NCBI GenBank assembly: GCA_948144175.1
Contig: CANXME010002008.1
Coordinates: 434,001 to 498,000 of the forward strand
DNA length: 64,000 nucleotides
Reading direction: 5' to 3'
From: Closterium sp. NIES-65
Taxonomy: Eukaryota > Streptophyta > Zygnematophyceae > Desmidiales > Closteriaceae
Numbering within the stretch: the stretch's first letter is position 1; the number at the start of each line of letters is the position of its first letter. Shown here piece after piece: positions 11,773 to 34,692 of this stretch. The notes under the pieces are model-generated. The model was not told where the DNA came from. It saw only the letters and a program-made list of their open reading frames with translations, and ran no database searches. Position numbers and translations under genes: made by a program.

Positions 11773-12755
11773 TTCGCTTTCAACAACGCATCGTCCAGCA
11801 CGACTAATCACTCCCCATTTTTCCTGAATCACGGGATGGACCCGATAGTTCCTACGGCAACTACTCTCGACAATCCGGTCCCGAGGTCACATACTTTCGT
11901 AACAGAACTTTAGGAAGTCTGAGAAAAAGCCGCAGACGCAATTCGCAAGGCGAATATTACTTCCCGCAAATACACCGACCTTCTCTGACGGGAACTCGTC
12001 TTGACAACTGGGCAACTAGTACTACTTGACACGAAGAACCTGCACCGGCCCGGTCCATCGAAACTACGGCCATGATTTTGCAGAGCGTTCAAGATTCTCA
12101 AGATGGTGACACCTGTCACTGCGAAGCTGTTGCTACCCGACGACTGGCGCATTCATGACGCCTTCCACGTCAGCCTTCTTCGAAAGTTCATGCCAGCAAC
12201 GATCAGCATCGCACGTCAGCCCGCTGCCCCGACAGCACGACTTGTCCCGGAGCCGACCCTTGACCCTTCCAAAATTCTCGCTCACCGGGTCCGCCTTGAC
12301 GCAGCTGGCCGACACGTGGATTTCTTAATTCGCTGGACTGACCGCACCAGTGAGGGCGACACGTGGGTGCCATCCGCCTCGCGCGACGCCTCGCCACTTG
12401 TTGGTGATTACCTGGCGCGAAGGCGTGTTTCGGATATTAACCGCCTTTCTCAAGGGGGGGGGGGGGGGGGGGGGGGTGGTATAAGGAATTTTCCCGAATT
12501 CCTTATCGGGGTTGACTGCTTCGCGTACAACCCGATTTTCGGAGTTCGCACGTTCGGCCTATTTCAACGCTGCCGAGGCTCTTTGCGTCGCCTTCGGCAT
12601 TTCCATCGCCAAACCTGCACCCAACCTAGCTCGTACGAGGCTTCCTCCTAGCTAGGCTAGCCCTACATTAGTCTGTGCATTAATTGTATTCTCAGTTGAT
12701 CAATCACAGTCTCGTTATTCAATCACCTGCGGACTCTCTTTTACAACTCATAACA
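11773..12755 (+). mobile_element. Ty3/gypsy chromovirus fossil, second part (integrase C-terminus, chromodomain, LTR)
   Basis: After the copia TSD the gypsy integrase sequence resumes (FAFNNA near 11776; LPDDWRIHDAFHVSLLRKF near 12130), followed by a chromodomain-like segment near 12270-12410 (LIRWTDRTSEGDTWVP). A run of 23 G at 12454-12476 is the likely polypurine tract, and a 3' LTR starts right after it. A chromodomain at the integrase end defines chromoviruses. The element is broken and is the oldest layer of the nest. Confidence 0.88.
12477..12755 (+). repeat. Probable 3' LTR of the gypsy element
   Basis: Begins TGGTATAAGG immediately after the poly-G tract and could end at ATAACA (12755), giving about 279 bp with TG...CA ends. 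No second copy is in the window to confirm the borders. A copia LTR starts 3 bp later. Confidence 0.55.
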
Positions 12756-12758
12756 ACG

Positions 12759-12875
12759 TGTCAAAAATTATAGCCTGTAGTGGGCTGGGCTATATGTTGT
12801 ACAACTTGTTAGGGTTAGGTCATGTACCCCAATTCTGTCAACACAATGCATTCCGCTGTAGTTCTCATTCTGACA
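12759..12875 (+). repeat. 5' LTR of copia C copy 1
   Basis: 117 bp, TGTCAAAAATTATAGCC...CATTCTGACA; starts 3 bp after the probable end of the gypsy LTR. Confidence 0.92.
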
Positions 12876-12949
12876 TGGTATCAGCAGTAGGTTAGCGCTC
12901 CTAGTCCTAGGCCCGCCCTTCCCTACCACTAGGGTTACCACTACACCCT

Positions 12950-13560
12950 GCCAGCCCGCCAGCACCCTACCCCACGCCCCAGCCGGCGCGCCCCTCCCCT
13001 CCCTGCCCTTAGCCAGCGCGCTCGCCAGCTAGCCAGCCAGCGCGCCAGCCAGCCAGCGCGCCAGCAGCCTGCGCGCCAACCAGCCAACGCGCCAGCCCGC
13101 CAGCGCGCCAGCCAGCCAGCGCGCCAGCCCGCCAGCGCGCCAGCCAGCCAGCGCGCCACCCAGCCAGCGCGCCAGCGCGCCAGCGCGCCAGCCAGCCTGC
13201 GCGCCAGCCCGCTTGCACGCCAGCCCGCTAGCGCGCCCACCAGCGGGCGCACCAGCGAGCCCGCCGGCTCGCCTGCCAGCGCGCCAGCCAGCGAGCTCGC
13301 CAGCGCGCCTGCCAGCACGCACGCCAGCGCGCCCGCTAGCGCGCCCGCCAGCGCGCCACGCCAGCCGACCTCGCCAGCGCGCACGCCAGCGCGCCGCGCC
13401 CGCCAGCGCGCGCCCTGCTTAGCCGCCCGCCAGCGCGCCGTGCCCGCACGCCACGCCAGCCAGCGCGCCGCGCCGGAGCGCGCCCCGCCAGCGCGCGCCC
13501 CGCCGCCCCGCGCCCAGCCAGTGCGCGCCCCGCCTGCGAGCACCCGCCTCGCACTCACCT
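12950..13560 (+). repeat. CCAGCGCG leader repeat of copia C copy 1
   Basis: Short units built on GCGCGCCAGCCAGCCA and GCGCGCCAGCCCGCCA fill 600 bp between LTR and gag. Copy 2 carries a much shorter version (34350-34620), so the array changes length between copies. Confidence 0.8.
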
Positions 13561-13614
13561 CCCTCTCCTCCTCCTCTCGCGGCTGGCGGCCGCTATCATT
13601 TGTCCTCGCCCCTC

Positions 13615-19561
<5,947 letters not shown>

Positions 19562-19787
19562 CTGCTGTAGGGTGCTCTTTGTCTGTTGCTTGCTTGTACC
19601 TTATATATATATATATATTTGTTTGCACACTTTTGGACTGGCCTTGTGGCCCTTAGCTTGTGCTCAGATTAGGTGGTGACGTTGTGATCCACCCTGAGCT
19701 TTGTTTTCTTTCTCTTGTTTTTGACTGGTCTTGTGACCGTAGGTTGCTTGTTGTTGATTGGCCTTCCCCACTTAGGCTATGGGGGTG

Positions 19788-19904
19788 TGTCAAATATTAT
19801 AGCCTGTAGTGGGTTGAGCTATATGGGGTACAACTAGTTAGGGTTAGGTCATGTACCCCAATTCTGTCAACACAACGCATTCCGCTGTAGTTCTCATTCT
19901 GACA
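19788..19904 (+). repeat. 3' LTR of copia C copy 1
   Basis: 117 bp, TGTCAAATATTATAGCC...CATTCTGACA, preceded by ATGGGGGTG purine tract. Confidence 0.93.
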
Positions 19905-20115
19905 CAATGGCCCTCCCCAGTAAATGAGTTCCAGAACAAGCACAGAACTCATGGACAACCCACCTCAACAACACAGCAAGGAAGGAACATTTGTATAAAA
20001 CTTTGCATTCACGATGTGCGCGGTACGTACAGAAAAAAAAACCCCACACTACCAACACACACGCGCATACAAACATGTATAAAACAAGTCAAACTATTGT
20101 AGCTGGTACCCTTAT

Positions 20116-21717
20116 TTATCTTCCTCGTTGAGCCTTGAGCTTGAAATAAGCCTCTATAGCAGCAGGGTTAGCCCCGTTCTTTACCATCACTGTCATGCCA
20201 CCGGGTTTGCAACTGCCAGCAGCAGAAGCAGGAGCAGCAGCAGCAGGAGCAACAGTTGCCCCTTTATTTTGAACAGCCTGCACAAGTCGAGCTTCCCCAC
20301 TTGCATCGGATTCCCCACTACTTGTGGGACGGAGGCGCGCTGCTGTTGCAACATTCACACTAGGCGTGTGTAACACGAGAGGTGACACGTCTCCTGCACT
20401 GCTCTGCCGCAGGAGCACGTGGCAAGGCGACGGCTTGGACTCAGCCCCCCCATATCCAGTACCACAGCTGCCGCTGCTGAGATCACCGCTGCTTCCGCCG
20501 AAGCTACTCCCGCCGAAGCTGCTTCCGTAGCTGCTGCCGAGCTCCATGCTTCCGCTGTGGCTGCTGTTTAGGCTGCTCGTCGAACCAAACCCGTGCCGCA
20601 AGGGGCCGCCGCTGTGAGGGCCGGTGTGAGGCCCGCTGGGGAGACTTTCGCTCCGAGGGGCGCCGCAAATGGGGCTCCCGCTGCCGCTGTGGCTGCTGTT
20701 CAGGCTGCTCGTTGATCCGAATCCGTGCCGCAAGGGGCCGCTGTGGGGGCTTTCGCTCTGGGGGGCGCCGCAAAGGGGGCTTCCGCTGTGAGCGCCGCCG
20801 CTGAGGGGGCCGCTGTGGGTGGCATAGCCTTCAGAACTGGATCGTGCAGGGCTCCCCTTTAGTCGAGGCGAGTTATTAGAGTGGTACTGGGCTTGGCTGT
20901 GGCTTCCGCTGTAGTACTTTCCGCTGTAGATGTACTTTCCGCCGTGGCTATTCTGTGCCGCTGTTCTGTCCGCGTGGTTGTTTTCGCTGGCATTTCCAAG
21001 GCGGACCGACTTGGTCGCGCCGGAGAAAGAGCTCCGCCGCTGCAGATTCGGCGGAGGACTCTCCGCCGCTGCTGCCACGTCAGGGCAGTTGATGGGGGTG
21101 AAGGTATGGCTCAGGCGCGAGGCGGGGCGGGCGGCGGGGTTGGCGGCGGTGGAAAAATGGGGGGTGCATTCTTCGGCGGCGTTCGTTGAGTCGTCGTCAC
21201 TGCTGCCAGCAGTACCTCTATCCTCGTTATTTTCGTCGTCGCTAATAGCATCGCTGTCGGCGGGGGCGACGCCTTCTTCCAGCATGTTTGTGATATCAAT
21301 GCAGTCGATCTGCACGTTGTTCGAATCCAGCGCGGCGCACGTTCGCTCCAGCTCCTCCCATCCGTGCGACGCGGAGCTGTCGGTCTCCCATCCGCTCTCC
21401 TCCACGACCGCTTCCAGTGCCGATCGCAGGCCGGTCATATTGTTCACCGCGCCGCCGCTAGCTTTCCCGCCGACAGTACTACTACTACCACCCGCGAGGC
21501 GGCCGTTACCAGTACCGCTGATGATGACGCCTGGTTGAATAACGCCGCATGTCGCGCCGCTCGAGCCGCCGCGGAAAGGTCTGTTCGCTGCGCTTGGCGG
21601 CTTTCCGCCGCCGAGTAGTTCCGCGGCCATTCCCAGCCCAGCGCCGCCAGTGAGCATGTTGAATCGCTGCTCGATGGACGGATCAGATGCTCTCACGGTG
21701 CAGATCTTGCTCGCCAT
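20116..21717 (-). CDS. Unrecognised Ser/Gly-rich protein, 533 residues
   Basis: A single open frame on the minus strand. I start it at the ATG at 21717 (context CATCCATGG, protein begins MASKICTVRASDPSIEQRFN) rather than 27 codons upstream, because that upstream stretch looks like leader translation. Layout: short charged N-terminus; residues 100-150 with a possible helical segment (LEAVVEESGWETDSS); acidic stretch 150-185; low-complexity Ser/Gly/His region 290-425 with a 21-residue unit around HGFGSTSSLNSSHSG present twice (about 326-346 and 372-390); conserved-looking C-terminus ending AIEAYFKLKAQRGR. No signal peptide or membrane segment is seen. I do not recognise a family; structured ends around a disordered middle suggest a regulatory or scaffold protein, but that is a guess. 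No intron is needed. Confidence 0.7.
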   Translation of the reverse strand: MASKICTVRASDPSIEQRFNMLTGGAGLGMAAELLGGGKPPSAANRPFRGGSSGATCGVIQPGVIISGTGNGRLAGGSSSTVGGKASGGAVNNMTGLRSALEAVVEESGWETDSSASHGWEELERTCAALDSNNVQIDCIDITNMLEEGVAPADSDAISDDENNEDRGTAGSSDDDSTNAAEECTPHFSTAANPAARPASRLSHTFTPINCPDVAAAAESPPPNLQRRSSFSGATKSVRLGNASENNHADRTAAQNSHGGKYIYSGKYYSGSHSQAQYHSNNSPRLKGSPARSSSEGYATHSGPLSGGAHSGSPLCGAPQSESPHSGPLRHGFGSTSSLNSSHSGSGSPICGAPRSESLPSGPHTGPHSGGPLRHGFGSTSSLNSSHSGSMELGSSYGSSFGGSSFGGSSGDLSSGSCGTGYGGAESKPSPCHVLLRQSSAGDVSPLVLHTPSVNVATAARLRPTSSGESDASGEARLVQAVQNKGATVAPAAAAPASAAGSCKPGGMTVMVKNGANPAAIEAYFKLKAQRGR

Positions 21718-21758
21718 GGATGTTGAAGTTGAAGGGGAGTGAATGGGACGGTGTGAAC

Positions 21759-21904
21759 GGGACGGTGCGAATGGGAGATGTCGCGTGTGAAAGGGCAATG
21801 CGGCGGAGCTTGAAGACTTGGTTGGTGAGTGGGACGGTGAGAATAGGAGATGTCAGGTAGCTTTCAGTAATAGGGCAATTAGGCAGAGTTTGTAGACTTG
21901 GTTT
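21759..21904. repeat. Two-copy direct repeat upstream of the Ser/Gly-rich gene
   Basis: A unit of about 70 bp occurs at 21759-21824 and again, diverged, at 21832-21904 (shared GGGACGGTG, GGAGATGTC, GGGCAAT and AGACTTGGTT). It lies in the likely 5' untranslated or promoter region of the minus-strand gene starting at 21717. Confidence 0.7.
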
Positions 21905-23350
21905 AGTAGAGCCTGTGGCTGCTGGTGCTGAAGGCTGTGCTCTGTTTGGTGCTCGTGAACTTAGTCTAGGGCAGTTTTTTTCCCCAGTCACAGAGCACCA
22001 ATACGACTGGTGTTGATTTGAAGAGAGCAACACACTGAGGCTATTTATTCACGAAGAAAGGCCAGTCTGCTTTGACAAAAAGCGGCCCTGTTCGGAAAGA
22101 TCGCATTCCTGCGAACGGACACCATCCGAAGTTCGCCCACCTGAAGGATTTTGGCGTGAGGATGGCGTCCATGTGGGGCAGTACCCTACCTTGGACATTT
22201 GGCAGGGGCTGGCTGACGACAACTGTCGCCAACAGCGTTGAAATGCTGTTCGGGTTCGCAGCCAAACAGAGAATGACGCGACACAAAAAAGACGAACATC
22301 AACATTCGTTCGAGCGGTAATGCTAACGGCCAACAATGACTTTCAGGCAATGGAAAACAAATAAGCGGGCTAATTTCGGGATGCGTGTTTGGAATATGTG
22401 CAGGCGATTGAATGATTACTAGGGTTGGGCAGCGAAAATGAGGAATGTGCCAGCATCGCAACACTTTAGGATCAAATCACTGGTTGGTAGTACGATCGCA
22501 CGATGCAACAAGTGACGTGCATGATGGTCGCACGTTCGTTGGCCGACTGAAGCCAAAGTGTCCCAATCACGGACCGTGTGGTGCAACATTGAAATGTCAA
22601 TTTCTGACTTGCAAACCGCGTGGCTGGACTTCATATAGTTTCCTAGCTCAGGAATGCGATCTAAGGGAGCTTATCCCGAGCCCTTCCCGAAGCCCTCGCC
22701 TGTGCCGTGCATTGCAATTCGCCCTCCTTCCCACACAGGTCATGCAGACAAATAAATTCGAACCGCCTTAGCTGTCGATGCGCATCGCGCTTGGCTTCAC
22801 GCAGTAGAGCGGTACAGTACAGCCAGTTCGCATCAGTTTGCATCCTGGCGAGGCTGTGACACTCCTTCCCAAAACGCGACGACTGGCTGCGACGCATCTC
22901 GCGAAGATTGATATCCAGTGACTGAATGAAGCTGACATCCAGTACGCCAGCCTGGACAAGGGCAACAATCCTGCCCTTCCGCGTGTCAATATCAGATCCT
23001 TCTGTTCAACCACTGTGGGATGGGATGGGATGGGAACGCAGCACAGCAGCTGGAGCCAGGAAGTTGCATGTCATTCAAACGTCGCCCGTCGGCTTTGGAA
23101 AGGCACAGAAAAAAACACACGTCACCCTTCGTCATAAAGCAAGCTGACAAACACACACTTCTCATGAAGACTATGAAAGGACAGCGTTGCAGTGCACTGT
23201 ACACGTCACCCTGGAATGAGAAAACAACCAATGTTTTCTTCCAATCGACGCCGACTTCAACCCTGCCCACAGGTAAAAAAACACGAGCTATGCACCGATT
23301 GGTTGGGAGCGATGCTTGTTGCTTGGAAGAGGCGCCGCCGACATCTCTTT
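21905..23350. other. Intergenic sequence, no gene supported
   Basis: Only short open frames occur on both strands, none with recognisable motifs. The segment holds the presumed upstream region of the minus-strand gene ending at 21717. A GGGAT run (GGATGGGATGGGATGGGAA) is at 23018-23036. I see no further structure. Confidence 0.5.
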
Positions 23351-23357
23351 TTCCGAC

Positions 23358-24047
23358 AGAACTCGACCATTATCTCCGGTACTCAGATTTTTCCTGAGCG
23401 CGTTCTCAGGTGTAATCAACCTGGACTTTCTCAACATTGATTTGTCGTTGCTTTATTGTCACATTTCTCACACTGGTCGAACTCATTAGGAAGTGACAAA
23501 AACAGAACCATCCAGTCTACCCTCCCGACTTTGATATAAGAACAGAAATTTAGGTAGTAAGAGAATGAAGCCCATAAAATTCATTTGGTGGTGCTCAGTA
23601 GCGCAACCGACCGCTAAAACAAAGCTACCGAAGCACTAGACGACGCTACCGAGAACTATTCGGGCATGGCAGAAAAAAAAACCCCTGGGGAACCTGGATG
23701 CATTTTCGAGAGGGGCCAACCCTAAACACGGGAATGGAAATTGTTTTTAGGTTTGATGCCTCCCGAGTCGCATCCCTTTCCGATTGTGTTTTCTTTTTGT
23801 CAAGTGGGCTGCAATATGTTTTCCAGAATATTGGGTGGCTTTCGGTATTTAGGGTTGATCCTTCCCGGAAATCATTTAGGTTCGCTACGGGTTATATATA
23901 TATTTTCAAGCGCTGCAATTATTAATTTTGAGTGATTGTATAAAGATTAAAGCCAGAAAAGCTTCCTACTTTATCGCAAAACCGTGTTTCTGTGGGTGAT
24001 TACACCTGAGAACGCGTTCAGGCGACATTGAGTATCGAAGATAATGG
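23358..24047. repeat. Inverted-repeat structure with arms of about 60 bp
   Basis: The left arm (about 23360-23420) and right arm (about 23990-24047) are reverse complements with roughly 80% match; the best shared core is CGCGTTCTCAGGTGTAATCA. The 570-bp interior contains two diverged direct repeats (about 23750 and 23850; TTTAGGTTTGAT against TTTAGGGTTGAT) and no gene. A small non-autonomous DNA transposon is the simplest reading; no target duplication is clear. Confidence 0.5.
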
Positions 24048-24055
24048 TCGGACAG

Positions 24056-25335
24056 AATTACCTCCTAGGTAACCGAAATTGAGCCCGCTGACGTCTGCAG
24101 TTTGCCACGTAGTCGATGGTACCCATCAGATCATCCGATCCCATTATCCCTGCGTGGTAACCTTAGTCCCTACGTGGTCACAGCCAAACACTCATCGCTT
24201 TCCCTGATTGAACCACGACATTTCAACCGAACTGCACACCGTACAACAAGGTTTGACTTAGCCATAATGTGTTTTTCAGTATACTGTACTAGCGCTTACA
24301 AGCTATAAAGAGTCAGAAACCCGAATTGGCACCCAATCGGGTTAATATGCCAAACCCTTTATGTGTCAAGCTAAAAGGTCCAGTAAAAAAAATAGCGTCC
24401 AGATAAATCAAAGTGCAAAATCCTATAATAATAGTCATATATTAGAATCTATAATATGCTGGATCTTCAGAATTTAATTTATATATTCTCAAAAGTGGAA
24501 AAACTATATCCTTTTGAAACTATATAGGTGATAAAAATCCAGTACTATACATATTTCATAAATAAACGCTATTGATTTTAACTGACTATTGGTTTCTCAA
24601 TGCAGAAAGCTGTATCAATCAAAAATGTTCTTTTATTATGCTATAAATAAATGACAATATCTAAAATATGGTTGATAAAATTATATTATATCAATAATAA
24701 ATGGCTACTTTGCAAACACAAAAATAAAAAATATAGAATATATATTATAAGGTTATATGCACATTATTTTATGACCTTAATCTATGATTTTATCAGAAGC
24801 AAACAAGAAATTTTATAATTGAAATTAGTTATATATCTTATGCATGGAACATATCATTTTTGTTAAAGTGAATTTTTGTTATACACTGATGCATAAAAAT
24901 CATCATTTCGGTATGTAACATATTTTATATCTGATATATTGTGAATTTCTCAATTTTGTTTGTTCACAATTTCTGTGCACTCTGTTATTCTTATGTTTTC
25001 GCGTTTATGGTTTAGATATTACGTTTAGCATATGGACCCGATTAAGTGGCAACTCGGGTTTCTATCTTCTTTGAAATTGTAAAGGCTAGTAGAATATACT
25101 CAAAACACATTATGGCTGACTCAAACATTTTTGTACGGTGTGCAGTTCGGGTGAAATGTCGTGGAACCAGTAAGGTAATTCGATGGGTGTTCACTATGAC
25201 CACGTAGGGACAAAGGTTCCCACGCGGGGATAATGGGTATGACGAAGGGGATCGAAAAATCTAATGGGTACCATCGAGCCGCGTGGCGTATTGTTTTCGT
25301 CAGCGGGTTGGATATTGGCTAAACAGAAGGTAATT
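24056..25335. mobile_element. Foldback-type element with inverted arms of nearly 300 bp
   Basis: The left arm 24056-24350 and right arm about 25030-25335 are reverse complements over almost their whole length, about three quarters identical. Anchors shared in order include CCCGCTGACG, CGATGGTACCCAT, CCCTACGTGGTCA, CCACGACATTTCA, CGAACTGCACACCGTACAA and GCCATAATGTGTTTT. Outer ends read AATTACC...GGTAATT. The 680-bp interior is very AT-rich and has no open frame of note. This is a non-autonomous long-TIR or foldback DNA element; superfamily not recognised, target duplication unclear. Confidence 0.7.
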
Positions 25336-26414
25336 ACCGAATAACATTACAGAAAAGCTCAGCATGTTGTGGATAGTACTTCTGCTTTAACTTCATATGT
25401 TCCTTATCTTATTGACCACCTATCAACAAAGTCTGCTTTCACATATCATTCATATCTGTGTAGTGATAAATTAGGAAACATGCATTTAGATAACCAGTTT
25501 GTCTTGATAATTGTGTAAGAAAATTACGCCGACGGTAAATATAAGACTGTTTTAACGCATCGGTGCACGCATCCCGTTGCTATTAAATTTTGTCTGAAAA
25601 CATAAGGATCGTATGGAGTTTTGTTTTCACATACAAAAATACAGTTTTTTCTTTTTAAATAACCACATGTTTCGTATCTAATGGTGGAGACGATTCATTA
25701 ATAGGATTTGTAGTCCAAGTGGCTATAAATGACAAATGAAAATCTTCAATAAACCATGTGGATTCTGAATTACAGCCGTACAGGAATTCTCACCTTTGAT
25801 AGCAGAAGGGTATAAATGTTATCATTAAGCCCGACATTTTATTTGAAACTAATCATTTAGAGCTCTGTTTGGATTTCTTGCTTTCTGTGGATGCGATATA
25901 CGCGCTTCATTGTTATCACAGGTTTCCACCCGCCCGTGTGACTATCCCCAGCTTGCCCAAGCCTCTCTGCGCCATCCTGCCCCAGGAGAAGGGCCTTTCC
26001 GCCTTTTTCAACTGACCTGAACCACTTGAGACCTACAAAACTCAGGTTGGTTTCTGTGCCACGGTATAACTATATATAACCGTATTGAATCATTCGTACT
26101 ACAGACCAATGACATTTGTACACCTTTCTTTTCCCAAACCCCCGAACCTTTCTTCCCCAATTCCGCTTCCCATGCCTAACTCTCTCCACAGCCCAGTCCC
26201 CATATCCCGTTCCCCAAATCCTCGTTCCCCCGGGTTTTGTTTTGCGGATTACCTTCCCCTGCTCCCCCCTCCGCATCTTCCCCAGTCCTTCCTCTCTCCC
26301 CCGCCGTTCCCCCCATCCCCCGCCCTCGGGCTAGGTATTGAGAGAACCTCCTAGTCTTATTTTCTTTGTCATTTGCGACTTGAGTTTTTCCAGGTCGCTG
26401 TTCGGCGTCCCACC
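25336..26414 (+). promoter_or_regulatory. Upstream region of the ATP synthase beta gene
   Basis: The first 700 bp are AT-rich and featureless. A TATA-like TATATATAAC lies at 26071-26080, and from 26115 to 26330 a pyrimidine-rich (CCC/CTT) stretch leads to the start codon, typical of a 5' untranslated leader of a highly expressed plant-type gene. The transcription start cannot be fixed from sequence alone. Confidence 0.4.
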
Positions 26415-33844
<7,430 letters not shown>

Positions 33845-34150
33845 GCTGCTGCTGCTTGATGCTGGCTGATGCTGGCTGCCTGTGGTGATTCCAGTGGTGC
33901 TGCTGATTGTTTTCGAAATGAGATTAGTACAGTTTCGTACAGGTTACAGGAGCTACGATGCAGGTGTTTTGGAGGTACAGGATTGTTTCAATTCTTTTCC
34001 CAGGAACAAAGCAAGGTAGTCGAATTGGAAGCTGGTTACTTTTGCTGTTGCATGCTAGTTGAACGCCAACATAAATGCTGGTGGAGGATTTAACTCCTAT
34101 GCCCTACATGCTCTTTCTAACAGCACATGTGATAGAGCAATACATGTGGA
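33845..34150 (+). other. 3' flank of the ATP synthase beta gene
   Basis: Presumed 3' untranslated region and spacer. No reading frame of note and no clear polyadenylation signal. It ends at the pentamer GTGGA duplicated by the copia insertion at 34151. Confidence 0.5.
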
Positions 34151-34267
34151 TGTCAAATATTTTGGCCTGTAGTGGGTTGGGCTATATAGGGTACAACTGG
34201 TTAGGGTTAGGTCATGTACCCCAATTCTGTCAACACAACACATTCCGCTGTAGCTCTCATTCTGACA
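34151..34267 (+). repeat. 5' LTR of copia C copy 2
   Basis: 117 bp, TGTCA...TGACA; 306 bp past the ATP synthase beta stop codon. Confidence 0.95.
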
Positions 34268-34692
34268 TGGTATCAGTAGTAGGTTAGCGCTCCTAGTCCT
34301 AGGCCCGCCCTTCCCTACCACTAGGGTTACCACTGCACCCTGCTAGCCCGCCAGCGCCCTACCCCACGCCCCAGCCGGCGCGCCCCTCCCCTCCCCGCCC
34401 TTAGCCAGCGCGCTCGCCAGCCAGCCAGCCAGCGCGCCATGCCAGCCGGCCCCGCCAGCGCGCACGCAAGCACGCCGCGCCCGCCAGCGCGCGCCCTGCT
34501 TAGCCGCCCGCCAGCGCGCCGCGCCCGCGCGCCACGTCAGCCAGCGCGCCGCGCCGGAGCGCGCCCCGCCAGCGCGCGCCCCGCCGCCCCGCGCCCAGCC
34601 AGTGCGCGCCCCGCCTGCGCGCACCCGCCTCGCACTCACCTCCCTCTCCTCCTCTCGCGGCTGGCGGCCGCTATCACTTGTCCTCGCCCCTC

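Noticed and set aside
22072-22771. Short plus-strand frames between the Ser/Gly-rich gene and the inverted repeats
   Set aside because: No motif, no strong start context and no splice-supported extension; they look like chance frames.
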